A DNA stretch of 64,000 bases from Bog-473 sp963738135 (GCA_963738135.1 CAVTVK010000004.1:806001-870000); one strand, 5' to 3'; shown: positions 53,691 to 62,607, counted from the first letter of the stretch. Notes: generated by a model from the letters alone, not told the origin. Numbers and translations: made by a program.

Positions 53691-54562
53691 GGCTCCTCCT
53701 CGCTCGCGCCCGCTTGCGGCAGGCCACGGTTCAGGCTGCCGGACCGGAAGCCCTCCAGGTCGAGCGCCACGAAGCGGAACCCAGCGGCGCGCACGGCCTC
53801 CACGACCTCGTCCCGGCGCGCCACCACCTCGGCCAGGGCGTCCGGGCTCGACCTCCAGGCGGGCGGCGTCGCCGTGGTGGCGCACCCGCAGCTGACCGAA
53901 GCCAAGCGCGTGCAGGGCCGATTCGGCCTCCTCGACGGCGGCCAGGCGGCCCAGGGTGACCGGCGTGCCGTAGGGCAGGCGCGAGGCCAGGCAGGCCGCG
54001 GCGGGCTTGTCCCACGTGCGCAACCCGAGCTGACGGGACCAACGCCGGATGTCGTCCTTGGTGAAGCCGGCCTCGACCAGGGGGAAGGCGGCCCCGGCGG
54101 CGGCCGCGGCGGCCTGGCCCGGGCGGTGATCGCCGAGGTCGTCCACGTTGACGCCGAGCACGACGGTGGCGCCTTCGGCCGCGGCCAGCGGGCCCACGGC
54201 GTCCATCAGCGCGGTCTTGCAGCGGGCGCAGCGGTCCGGGCCGTTGGCCACGTAGGCCGCATCCTCCATTTCGTTGGTCGGCACGCCGACCCAGCGCAGG
54301 TCCCACTCGTCGGCCAGGGCGCGGCAGTCCGCCTCCTCCGCACCGGCCAGCGACGGCGAGAGCGCGGTGGCGCAGAGCACCGCGTCCCGGCCCGAGCGTG
54401 TCGTGCGCCACCTTGGCCAGGAGCGACGAGTCGGCGCCTCCGCTGAACGCCACCACCACGCGCCCGAGGCGCCGCAGCGCATCTCCTCAGGTCGTCGAGA
54501 GAGGCGGGCGAGGCGGGCGAACAGATCGAAGCGGGCGAACCCGACGCGCCGGTGGCGGTCAT
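53687..54562 (-). CDS. larE: ATP-dependent sulfur transferase LarE, frameshifted
   Basis: About 290 residues when repaired, ATG start. PP-loop SGGADSSLLAKVA, then GVPTNEMEDAAYVANGPDRCARCKTALMD and WDKPAAACLASRLPYGTPV; the Cys-rich sites are the DRCARC pair and the AACLASR cysteine. LarE adds sulfur to the pyridinium carboxylates made by LarB. Three Cys suggest the catalytic Fe-S type and not the sacrificial single-Cys type. Extra bases near 54492, 54395 and 53846 break the frame. Its partners larB and larC are 14 kb away. Ten bases from hemQ on the same strand. Confidence 0.86.
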
Positions 54563-54572
54563 GGCGTCGCGA

Positions 54573-55248
54573 TCACAGGCCCAGCACCGACAGCACGTCG
54601 TCGAGCGTGCCCACCATGCCGGTGTAGAAGGGGCCGAACTCGGCGTAGCAGAGCGGAGGCCTCGTCGAAGCGCATCTCGTAGACGCAGTCCTTGAGGTCG
54701 TCGGGATGGACGCCGAACAACGTGACACCCCACTCGTAGTCGTCGAGCCCGGTCGAACCGGTGATGACCTGGAGCACCCGGCCGTGGAAGGTCCGGCCCA
54801 CCTTGCCGTGGCCCATCATCAGCTCCTTGCGCGCCTCGAAGTCCAAGGCGTACCAGTTGTGCTCCTCGCCCCGGCGCTTGCTCATCGGATAGAAGCAGAA
54901 GGCGTCCTTGCCCTCGGGCGGCAGCTGGGGGAAGAGCCGGGCCTGGCGCAGCTCGTCGGGCACCCCGGCGGCGTACTCGGAGACCTCGGTGAGCGACACG
55001 TAGGACTCGACCACGACCAGGCCGGACCCGACGACCTCGGTCTGCAGGCGGCGCAGGCGCCAGATGTCCGGCCCGAGCGCCATGAGGCCCAGGTCCGCCT
55101 TGTGCCCCAGCAGGGCCACCGGGACCACCTGGTAGCCGTCCGCCTCGGCGGCGGCCAGGGCCTTGCGCAGGGCCTCCGCGTCGAAATCGGGTGCCAGCCG
55201 GCAGAACAGGTGGAGGACGCCCCAGCCGGTCGTCGGGGTCAGAGGCAC
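54573..55248 (-). CDS. hemQ: Coproheme decarboxylase HemQ (chlorite dismutase family)
   Basis: About 225 residues. Makes haem b from coproheme III in Actinobacteria and Firmicutes. Family core: GVLHLFCRL, DGYQVVPVALLGHKADLGLMALG, ESYVSLTEVSEY, FYPMSKRRGEEHNWYAL and LMMGHGKVGRTF, with the proximal His and the YPMSKRR loop. The last 30 residues need one extra base removed near 54655, giving YAEFGPFYTGMVGTLDDVL and a TGA ten bases from larE. Leaderless start: GTG, no ribosome site. Confidence 0.9.
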
Positions 55249-55254
55249 GCCGTC

Positions 55255-55260
55255 AGTGTA
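55255..55260 (-). promoter_or_regulatory. Candidate -10 of leaderless hemQ
   Basis: TACACT with six bases (GACGGC) before the GTG at 55248. This is the same box and nearly the same spacing as for tetR. A -35 is not evident. Confidence 0.5.
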
Positions 55261-55337
55261 GAGAAGGCTCCGGGCCGCCGAACCGTGCCCGGGCCAGCTC
55301 GTCGGCCGCCGAAAAGCAGACCGCCGAAGGTGGGTCA

Positions 55338-55380
55338 GGAAAGAACAGTGCGCCCGGCCTTGCGGCCGGGCGCACCATTT
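55338..55380 (-). terminator. Intrinsic terminator after groEL
   Basis: On the minus strand: GTGCGCCCGGCC, tetraloop GCAA, GGCCGGGCGCAC, then TGTTCTTTCC. The stem is 12 perfect base pairs and a short T-rich tract follows. It lies 105 bases after the groEL stop and before hemQ, so it would separate the two transcripts. Confidence 0.8.
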
Positions 55381-55480
55381 CAGCCTCGGTTGGGGGTGAG
55401 GCATTCCCAGTGTCACCCCAGGTTGTTGCAGCGTCGTGGCAACGGGGTGACAGCCCACCCCGGACCAGCTCAGGGTCGGT

Positions 55481-57097
55481 CTAGTAGTCGTCCATCCCGC
55501 CGGGCATGGCAGGCGCGTCTTCCTCGGGCTTGTCCACAATGACGGCCTCGGTGGTCAGGAACAGCGCCGCGATGGAGGCGGCGTTCTGCAGGGCCGAGCG
55601 GGTGACCTTGGCGGCGTCGATGACACCGGTCTTGAAGAGGTCCTCGTACTCGCCGGTGGCGGCGTTGAGGCCGTGGGAGCCCTTCAGGTCGCGCACCTTC
55701 TCGACGATGACGCCACCCTCGAGGCCGGCGTTGACCGCGATCTGCTTCAGCGGCTCCTCCACGGCCTTGCCCACGATGCGGGCTCCGGTGGCCTCGTCGC
55801 CCTCGAGCTTGTCGGCCCCCTCGTAGATGGCGGTCTGGGCCCGCAGCAGGGCAACCCCGCCGCCGGGCACGACGCCCTCTTCGATGGCAGCCTTCGTCGT
55901 GGAGACGGCGTCCTCAATGCGGTGCTTCTTCTCCTTGAGCTCGACCTCGGTGGCGGCCCCGACCTTGATCACGGCCACGCCGCCGGACAGCTTGGCCAGG
56001 CGCTCCTGGAGCTTCTCCCGGTCGTAGTCCGAGTCGGTGTTCTCGATCTCGGTCTTGATCTGGTTGATGCGGCCCTTGATGTCGCTCTCGGTGCCGCCGC
56101 CCTCGACGATCGTCGTCTCGTCCTTGGTGATGACGACCTTGCGGGCGGTGCCGAGCAGGTCGAGCGTCACGTTCTCCAGCTTGAGGCCGACCTCTTCGGT
56201 GACGACCTGGCCGCCGGTGAGGATGGCGATGTCCTGCAGCATGGCCTTGCGGCGCTCGCCGAAGCCGGGCGCCTTGACGGCGACCGAGCGGAAGGTGCCG
56301 CGGATCTTGTTCACCACCAGGGTGGCCAGGGCCTCGCCCTCGACGTCCTCGGCGATGATCAGCAGCGGCTTGCCGCTCTGGATGACCTTCTCGAGCACGG
56401 GGAGCAGGTCGCGTACAGCGGTGATCTTCGAGCCGACCAGCAGCACGTAGGCGTCCTCGAGGGAGGCCTCCATGCGCTCGGGGTCGGTCACGAAGTACGG
56501 GGCGATGTAGCCCTTGTCGAAGCGCATGCCCTCGACGAGGTCCATGTCCATGCCGAAGGTCTGCGACTCCTCGACAGTGATGACACCGTCGCGGCCGACC
56601 TTGTCGATGGCCTCGGAGATCATCTCGCCGATCTCGGTGTCGGCGGCCGAGATGGAGGCCACCTGGGCGATCTGCCCCTTGGACTCGGTCTCCTTGGCGA
56701 TGCCGTGGATGGAGCCGACGGCGATCTCCACGGCGGCCTCGATGCCCCGCTTGAGCGCCATCGGGTTGGCCCCGGCGGCGACGTTGCGCAGACCCTCGTG
56801 GACCATGGCCCAGGCCAGGACGGTGGCGGTCGTGGTGCCGTCACCGGCCACGTCGTCGGTCTTCTTGGCCACTTCCTTGACCAGCTCGGCGCCGATCCTC
56901 TCGAACGGGTCCTCGAGGTCGATCTCCTTGGCGATGGACACACCGTCGTTGGTGATCGTCGGGGCGCCCCACTTCTTGTCGAGCACCACGTTGCGGCCCT
57001 TCGGGCCGAGGGTCACGCGGACCGCGTCCGCCAGCTTGTTCATGCCGGTCTCCAGGCCGCGGCGGGCTTCCTCCTGGAAGGCGATGATCTTGGCCAT
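55481..57097 (-). CDS. groEL: Chaperonin GroEL (Hsp60)
   Basis: 538 residues, full length and intact. Begins MAKIIAFQEEARRGLETGMNKLADAV, with the ATP-binding DGTTTATVLA loop, GANPMALKRGIE, and VVPGGGVALLRA near the end. The C-terminus is PAMPGGMDDY with only one GGM unit, shorter than the GGM repeat of E. coli. It folds proteins as a double ring with GroES, but no groES is adjacent. RBS GGAGGAA. Controlled by the CIRCE just upstream. Confidence 0.97.
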   Translation of the reverse strand: MAKIIAFQEEARRGLETGMNKLADAVRVTLGPKGRNVVLDKKWGAPTITNDGVSIAKEIDLEDPFERIGAELVKEVAKKTDDVAGDGTTTATVLAWAMVHEGLRNVAAGANPMALKRGIEAAVEIAVGSIHGIAKETESKGQIAQVASISAADTEIGEMISEAIDKVGRDGVITVEESQTFGMDMDLVEGMRFDKGYIAPYFVTDPERMEASLEDAYVLLVGSKITAVRDLLPVLEKVIQSGKPLLIIAEDVEGEALATLVVNKIRGTFRSVAVKAPGFGERRKAMLQDIAILTGGQVVTEEVGLKLENVTLDLLGTARKVVITKDETTIVEGGGTESDIKGRINQIKTEIENTDSDYDREKLQERLAKLSGGVAVIKVGAATEVELKEKKHRIEDAVSTTKAAIEEGVVPGGGVALLRAQTAIYEGADKLEGDEATGARIVGKAVEEPLKQIAVNAGLEGGVIVEKVRDLKGSHGLNAATGEYEDLFKTGVIDAAKVTRSALQNAASIAALFLTTEAVIVDKPEEDAPAMPGGMDDY

Positions 57098-57113
57098 CTG
57101 GTCTATTCCTCCG

Positions 57114-57140
57114 TTAGCACTCTCGTCTTGTGAGTGCTAA
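57114..57140. promoter_or_regulatory. CIRCE operator of HrcA
   Basis: Perfect TTAGCACTC (57114-57122), 9-base spacer, GAGTGCTAA (57132-57140). It is 16 bases before the groEL start. HrcA represses chaperonin genes through this element and is released on heat stress. Confidence 0.97.
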
Positions 57141-57170
57141 TAGGTAACCACCTTAGGGCGCCCGGCGCAA
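57141..57170 (-). promoter_or_regulatory. Probable groEL promoter
   Basis: On the minus strand TTGCGC (57170-57165), an 18-base spacer, then TACCTA (57146-57141). Transcription would start near 57134, inside CIRCE, so HrcA could block it. Confidence 0.55.
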
Positions 57171-57252
57171 GGGCGATGCGCCCCGCTCTGCCCGCCGGAG
57201 ACCCGCCCCGGGGCCGGACCGGGTCCTGACCCGGGCACCCCCGCAGCGGCGG

Positions 57253-57528
57253 TCAGCCCCCGGCGACGGCGGGGACGATGGAGAGCGTCTGGCCCGGGGT
57301 GACCGGGGTGGCCAGGCCGTCGAGGAAGCGGACGTCCTCGTCGGCCAGGAAGACGTTGACGAAGCGGCGCAGGTTTCCCTCGTCGTCGAAGAGGCGGTCG
57401 GCCAACCCGGGGTGGGCGGCGTCGACGGCCTTGAGCACCTCGCCCACCGAGGACCCCTCCACCTCGACCTCACCGGCACCCCCGGTGAGGGTGCGCAGCT
57501 GGGTGGGGATGCGGACGGTCACGCTCAT
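57253..57528 (-). CDS. Ubiquitin-like sulfur carrier, CysO/MoaD/ThiS family
   Basis: 91 residues, ATG in the thrC stop (ATGA). Ends SIVPAVAGG, the C-terminal GG that is adenylated and thiocarboxylated in this family. Internal RRFVNVFLADEDVRFLDGLAT matches the CysO type of Mycobacterium. CysO donates sulfur to O-phosphoserine via CysM to make cysteine. Here the coupled enzyme is a threonine synthase-like PLP protein instead, a pairing met in Actinobacteria. Confidence 0.85.
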   Translation of the reverse strand: MSVTVRIPTQLRTLTGGAGEVEVEGSSVGEVLKAVDAAHPGLADRLFDDEGNLRRFVNVFLADEDVRFLDGLATPVTPGQTLSIVPAVAGG

Positions 57529-58787
57529 CGGGGGGTCTCCTTGGTCTGCGGGTGTTCCAACGCGGCGTCGAAGGCGTCCAGCGTGGGGGCGATGGTCGCC
57601 GTGGGGGTGCTGCCCGGCGCGCCGGCCAGGGCTTCGACCGTCTTGAGGCCGTGCCCGGTGACGAGGGCCACCACGCGCTCGTCGGGGCGGATGGCCCCCG
57701 AGGCGGCCAGCTTGGACAGCGTGGCGATGGTCACCCCGCCCGCGGTCTCGGCGAAGATCCCCTCGGTCCGGGCCAGGAGCCCGATGGCATCGACGATCTC
57801 GCTGTCGGTGACGGCGGCGCAGGAGCCGCCCGTCCGGCGGACGACGTCGAGGGCGTACCAGCCGTCGGCGGGATTGCCGATGGCGAGCGACTTGGCGATC
57901 GTCTTGGGCTTGACCGGGCGGATGGCGTCGCTGCCCTGCAGGAAGGCCTCGGCGACGGGCGAGCAGCCCTCGGCCTGGGCGCCCGAGACGCGGACCGCAG
58001 GCTCCTCGGGCAGGAGGCCGACCTTGCCCAGCTCGGCGAAGCCCTTGGCCACCTTGGTCAGCTGGCTCCCCGACCCGATCGGGACCACGACGTGGTCCGG
58101 GGCCTGCCAGCCCAGCTGCTCGGCGATCTCGAAGGCGAGCGTCTTGGAGCCCTCGGCGTAGTAGGTCCGCACGTTGACGTTCACGAAGGCCCAGCTCGGG
58201 CGCTCGCTGGTCAGCTCGGCGCAGAGGCGGTTCACGTCGTCGTAGTTCCCCTCGACGGCAATCACCGTCCCCCCGTAGACCGAGGTCATGGTGACCTTGG
58301 CCGTCTCGAGGTCGTGGGGGATCAGGACGACCGAGTCCATCCCGGCCCGGGCGGCGTGGGCCGCCACCGAGTTGGCCAGGTTGCCCGTCGAGGCGCAGGC
58401 GGCCACCTTGAACCCCAACTGGCGGGCCTTGGTGAGCGCCACCGAGACCACCCTGTCCTTGAAGGATCCCGTGGGGTTGGCGGTGTCGTCCTTGATCCAC
58501 AGCTCACCCAGCCCCAACTCGGCGGCCAGGCGGTCGGCCCGCACCAGCGGGGTGAAGCCGGCACCGAGATCGACCGGACTGGCGTCGTCCACCGGGAGCA
58601 GATCGCGGTAGCGCCAGATGGAGCGCGGGCCGGACGCAATGCGTTCCCGGCTGACCGAGGCGGCGATCCGCTCGTAGTCGTAGGCGACCTCCAGCGGCCC
58701 GAAGCAGTAATCGCAGACGTGGAGCGCCTCGGCGGGGAAAGCCCGCTGACACTCACGACAACGCAACCCAGTGACAAAATCGACCAT
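57525..58787 (-). CDS. thrC: Threonine synthase (PLP fold type II)
   Basis: 420 residues, ATG with GAGGAGGACCG. The N-terminal zinc ribbon has LRCREC and HVCDYC. PLP lysine in TGSFKDRV, and GSGSQLTKVAKG and STGNLANSVAAHA for cofactor phosphate. Converts O-phosphohomoserine to threonine. Since the next gene is a sulfur carrier, an alternative role in sulfur-amino-acid synthesis is possible, but the sequence looks like ThrC. Confidence 0.92.
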   Translation of the reverse strand: MVDFVTGLRCRECQRAFPAEALHVCDYCFGPLEVAYDYERIAASVSRERIASGPRSIWRYRDLLPVDDASPVDLGAGFTPLVRADRLAAELGLGELWIKDDTANPTGSFKDRVVSVALTKARQLGFKVAACASTGNLANSVAAHAARAGMDSVVLIPHDLETAKVTMTSVYGGTVIAVEGNYDDVNRLCAELTSERPSWAFVNVNVRTYYAEGSKTLAFEIAEQLGWQAPDHVVVPIGSGSQLTKVAKGFAELGKVGLLPEEPAVRVSGAQAEGCSPVAEAFLQGSDAIRPVKPKTIAKSLAIGNPADGWYALDVVRRTGGSCAAVTDSEIVDAIGLLARTEGIFAETAGGVTIATLSKLAASGAIRPDERVVALVTGHGLKTVEALAGAPGSTPTATIAPTLDAFDAALEHPQTKETPR

Positions 58788-58943
58788 CGGTCCTCCTCAT
58801 CGGTCGGGCATTGGCACCAGGTGCTTCCGCACTGGTTGCCGCGACGTCGACGGGCCCGTCCCTCAGTCGCTCTGGATGATCCGTCCATGGTAGCCCGTCG
58901 GGGCCGGCCGCCTCAACGCGGCGCGGCTGCTTGAATCGAGGGC

Positions 58944-59762
58944 GTGCCGCACACCTATCACCACGGCGATTTCCCCCTGGTCCCGGCACTCGAGGCCAAG
59001 GCCCGGACCGGCCGGACTGTCTCGGTGTGCATCCCGGCCCGTGACGAGGGCTCCACGGTGGGCTCGGTGGTACGGGCGGTCGTGCAACCGTTCCTGGCCG
59101 CGCACGGCGGGAACGGCCTGGTCGACGAGGTCATCGTCCTCAACGACGGCTCGCTCGACGACACCGCCGAACAGGCTCGCGACGCCGGGGCGACGGTGGT
59201 GGCCGGGCCCGGCGGGTCCGGCGGCAAGGGCCAGGCCATGGCGGCCGCGCTGGCCGCCTCCACCGGCGACGTGGTCGCCTTCCTCGACGCCGACGTGGCC
59301 AACACGACCCCGGCCTTCGTGACCGGGCTGCTCGGGCCGCTGCTCACCACCGACCACGTGGCTCTGGTGAAGGGCTTCTACACGCGTCCGCTGCACGGCG
59401 ACCCCACCGGCGGCGGCCGCGTCACCGAGCTGGTGGCCCGCCCCGTGCTCGAGCTGCTGTACCCCGAGCTCTCCTGGGTGCGCCAGCCGCTGGCCGGCGA
59501 GACGGCGGCCCACCGCTGGGTCTTCGAGAAGCTCGGCTTCGCCGGCGGCTACGGGGTCGAGCTCGGCCTGCTCATCGACGTGGCACAACAGCTCGGGGCC
59601 GATCGCCTGGCCCAGGTGGACCTGGGCGAGCGCATCCACCGCAACCGGCCCCTGCACGAGCTCCGGCCCCAGGCGGTCGACGTGCTGCGGGCCGCACTCG
59701 ACCGCGCGCCCCTTCCGCGCTGCCGCCGCGGCTGCCGCGGCCGTGACCGCGCGCGGTCGTGA
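58944..59762 (+). CDS. gpgS: Glucosyl-3-phosphoglycerate synthase (GT81)
   Basis: 272 residues, GTG start. GT-A glycosyltransferase with VSVCIPARDEGSTVGSVVRA, DEVIVLNDGSLDDT, GGKGQAMAAALAAS, FLDADVAN (the DxD) and LLYPELSWVRQPLAGE. It transfers glucose from NDP-glucose to 3-phosphoglycerate, the first step to glucosylglycerate and to methylglucose lipopolysaccharide. Slightly short at the C-terminus, which is Arg/Cys-rich. Followed by otsA at 26 bases. Confidence 0.93.
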   Translation: MPHTYHHGDFPLVPALEAKARTGRTVSVCIPARDEGSTVGSVVRAVVQPFLAAHGGNGLVDEVIVLNDGSLDDTAEQARDAGATVVAGPGGSGGKGQAMAAALAASTGDVVAFLDADVANTTPAFVTGLLGPLLTTDHVALVKGFYTRPLHGDPTGGGRVTELVARPVLELLYPELSWVRQPLAGETAAHRWVFEKLGFAGGYGVELGLLIDVAQQLGADRLAQVDLGERIHRNRPLHELRPQAVDVLRAALDRAPLPRCRRGCRGRDRARS

Positions 59763-59788
59763 CGCCGTGAGCGCGGGATGAGCGGCGC

Positions 59789-61167
59789 ATGAACGGCGCC
59801 TTCGTCGTCTCCAACCGCGGCCCCTTGACCTTCCGCGCCGCGGACGACGGCACGCTGGTCCCGGCGCGCGCCGCCGGTGGGCTGGCCTCGTCACTGCACC
59901 GGATTCTGGCGGGCAGCGGCACGACATGGGCCTCGGTGACGATGGGGGCGGCGGACCGCGAGGCGGTCGCCCAGGGCCGCATGCACGAAGACGGGCTCGA
60001 CCTGGTGCCGGTCGTCGTCGACGACGACACCTACCGCCAGGCCTACGACGTCGTGGCCAACACGACGCTCTGGTACTGCCACCACCATCTCTTCGACCTG
60101 CCCCACCGGCCCCGCTTCGACCGCCACTGGCGGGTGGCCTGGGAGGGCTACCGGGCCTACAACCGGGCCATGGCCGACGTCGTCGTCGAGCGGGCCGGCG
60201 AAGGCGACGCCGTCTACGTGCAGGACTACCACTTCTCGCTGCTGGGACGGATGCTGGCCGAGGCGCGCCCCGATCTGCGCACGGTGCACTTCTTGCACAC
60301 GCCGTTCGCCGCGCCCGACATGCTCGCCGTGCTGCCCGACGACGTGGTGGCCGAGCTGCTCGACGGGATGGCCGGCTACGCCGCCTGCGGCTTCCACTGC
60401 CACCAGTGGGAGGCCGGCTTCCGGGCCTGTTACGCCGCCGCGGGGCGCGATGCGCCCCGCACGTTCGTGGCGCCGCTCGGCCCCGATGCCGGCGCACTGG
60501 AGGACGAGGCGGCGTCACCGGAGTGCATCGCCGCGGCGGCAGCCCTGCGGGCCGAGGTGGGCGGGCGCCGCATCATCGCCCGGACGGACCGCATGGAGCC
60601 CTCGAAGAACATCGTGCGGGGGATGCTCGCCTTCGAGGAGCTGCTGACCGCGTCCCCCGAATGGCGCGGGCGGGTCGTGCACGTGGCTCTGGCCTATCCC
60701 AGCCGGCAGGGGCTGGCCGAGTATCTCGCCTACAGCGCCGACGTCGAGCACACGGCGGCGCGCATCAACCATTCCTTGGGGTCCGACGACTGGACGCCCA
60801 TTCTGCTCTCGGTCCAGGACGACTGGCCCCGCTCGCTCGCCGCGTTGACCCTGTCCGACGTGTTGTTGGTCAACCCGGTGCGCGACGGCCTGAACCTGGT
60901 GGCCAAGGAGGGCCCGCTGCTGAACCAGGCCGACGGCGTGCTGGTGCTGTCGCACCAGGCCGGGGCCTGGGAGGAGTTGTCCCTCGAGGGCGGCGGGGCG
61001 CTCGGGATCAACCCCTTCGACGTCGCCGCCACGGCCGACGCGCTGCGCGCCGCGCTGACCATGGACGCGCCGCGCGCGCGGCGCGGGCGGATGCGTTGCG
61101 CGCGTCGGTGCGCGGGCGGACTGCAGCCGACTGGTGGGCCGACCAGTTGGCGGCGGCGGGCCGCTAG
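59789..61167 (+). CDS. otsA: Trehalose-6-phosphate synthase-like (GT20), C-terminal frameshift
   Basis: About 459 residues. GT20 domain: FVVSNRGPLTF, AGGLASSLHRIL, WYCHHHLFDLPH, YVQDYHFSLLGRMLAEARPDL, HTPFAAPDML, RTDRMEPSKNIVRG, ALAYPSRQGLAEY and VNPVRDGLNLVAKEGPLLN. Transfers glucose from UDP-glucose to glucose-6-phosphate. A missing base near 61080, in a run of GCG, must be restored to reach ADALRASVRGRTAADWW and the TAG at 61165. Convergent with otsB: both stops share CTAG. Confidence 0.88.
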
Positions 61168-61988
61168 GCGCTCGGCGCGCCGACGGCGTCAGCCAGGTCG
61201 CGCAGCAGGGCCACCGCACCGGTCGCGCCTGCGACCGACACATCGGCGGCGGCGGCCACGGCGGACGGGCTCTCGGTGTCGACGGCCGCGACCCGCACCG
61301 CGCTCTGCAGCGGGCCGGCCGGGACGCGCAGTGCGTCCAGCGCGGCGAAGGCCGGCAGGTCCCCCACGTCGTCGCCGAAGGCGGCCGCGGCCACGACGGG
61401 CGCACCCTGCGCGTCGTGCTCCATCAGGAGGGAGCGCACCACCGTCCCCTTGTCCACATCGAGGGGGGGCCGCAGCTCACGCTCGTGCCGTCCCTGCACC
61501 ACCATGAGGCCGCGCGCCTCGTGCTGGCGCGCCACGAAGGCCAGCACCCAGTCCTGTTGCTCCGGGGCGCGGCGCCAGTGCAGCGTGACCGTCAGGCCCT
61601 TGGGCTCGACGTAGACGCCCGCGGGCGCCGTGGCCGACGCCTCGGCGACCACCTCGTCGACGACGACGGCCCAGGTGTCGCGCTCCGGCCCCCGCAGCGC
61701 CCGCTCGAGCCCGTAGAGGCCGGCCAGCGTCACGCCGGGCGGCGCGCCCAGCACCTCGGCCAGGAAGGCGGTGGGCCGCCCCGAGATCACGGCGACGAGC
61801 GCGAACGGGACGGCGAGCTCGGCCAGCAGGGCGGGCACGCCGGGCAGCGGGTGCGCGTCCCTCGGGTCCTTCACGATGGCCGACAGGGTCCCGTCGAAGT
61901 CGAGGAACAGCGCACTGCATGCCGGCTCGGCCGCCAGCGGCTGCAACAACGCCGGCAGGCGCGCCGCGGCGTCGCCCGGCGCGGCCAA
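61164..61988 (-). CDS. otsB: Trehalose-6-phosphate phosphatase
   Basis: 274 residues from a TTG placed just after the stop of the upstream gene; longer starts would overlap that gene. HAD motif I is ALFLDFDGTLSAI, motif II VAVISGRPTAF, motif III with LDVDKGTVVRSLL and motif IV AAFGDDVGDLPAF. Removes the phosphate from trehalose-6-phosphate; a role for the phosphate of the GpgS product is also possible, as no GpgP is near. Confidence 0.92.
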   Translation of the reverse strand: MAAPGDAAARLPALLQPLAAEPACSALFLDFDGTLSAIVKDPRDAHPLPGVPALLAELAVPFALVAVISGRPTAFLAEVLGAPPGVTLAGLYGLERALRGPERDTWAVVVDEVVAEASATAPAGVYVEPKGLTVTLHWRRAPEQQDWVLAFVARQHEARGLMVVQGRHERELRPPLDVDKGTVVRSLLMEHDAQGAPVVAAAAFGDDVGDLPAFAALDALRVPAGPLQSAVRVAAVDTESPSAVAAAADVSVAGATGAVALLRDLADAVGAPSA

Positions 61989-61989
61989 C

Positions 61990-62607
61990 TCAGGACGACG
62001 CGGTGGTCGTGGTCGTCGTCGAAGCCAGGTCGGAGCCGATGACCACCACGACGTCGACGCCCGTGACGCCGCTGACGGGGGTGGCCGTGGTGACCGGCAG
62101 CACCTGGGCCGGCTTGACGCCGATGCTGGTGGCAATGGACGCCGCCTGCTGCTGCTGGCCCGTCACGTAGTACACGGCCGACGTCGCCTCGGTGGTCGCC
62201 GCGTCGACGGGGGTCTTCATCGTCCAACCGCCAGCGCCGATCACCGTCGAGTAGTGGGCGGCCAAGCCGTTCACGCCGGTGGCGTTGGCCACCACGACCG
62301 TGGTTGCGCTCGCGGGCGCCGTCGTGGTGGTCGTCCCCTTGTGACCGGCCTTGGTCGTGGTCGTGTGGGCCGCCGCCGTCGTCGTGGTGGTGGCCGCGGC
62401 GCCGGCGCCGGGCGTGGTCGTCGAGGTCGTGGTGCCCGCGGCCGTGGTCGCCGTCGTCGGTGTGGTCGTCGGCGTGCTGCTCACGCTCGGGCGCGTCCCG
62501 ACCGAAACGAGGACCGCCACCGCCACGACGAAGATGATGAGGACAGCCGCCGCCCGGACGACCGAGAGCGAGCCGGACAATGCTGTGTTCGGCTGGTCGT
62601 CATCCAT
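61990..62607 (-). CDS. LytR_C domain membrane protein
   Basis: 205 residues from the ATG at MDDDQPN. One membrane helix (AAAVLIIFVVAVAVLVSVG), a Thr/Ala/Gly-rich linker of about 60 residues, then the LytR C-terminal domain (VVVANATGVNGLAAHYSTVIGAGG, then DVVVVIGSDLA). The domain occurs in cell-wall LytR-CpsA-Psr proteins and alone in actinobacterial envelope proteins. Just upstream of otsB on the same strand. Confidence 0.88.
   Translation of the reverse strand: MDDDQPNTALSGSLSVVRAAAVLIIFVVAVAVLVSVGTRPSVSSTPTTTPTTATTAAGTTTSTTTPGAGAAATTTTTAAAHTTTTKAGHKGTTTTTAPASATTVVVANATGVNGLAAHYSTVIGAGGWTMKTPVDAATTEATSAVYYVTGQQQQAASIATSIGVKPAQVLPVTTATPVSGVTGVDVVVVIGSDLASTTTTTTASS

Noticed and set aside
18400..54700. 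Programmed ribosomal frameshifting in many genes
   Set aside because: Sites share no slippery heptamer or downstream structure, sizes are almost always one inserted base, and the 126-base repeats show the inserts directly.
55673..57133. Long open frame on the plus strand opposite groEL
   Set aside because: The protein is Leu/Asp/Gly-rich without motifs, while groEL on the other strand is full length with a CIRCE and a ribosome site.
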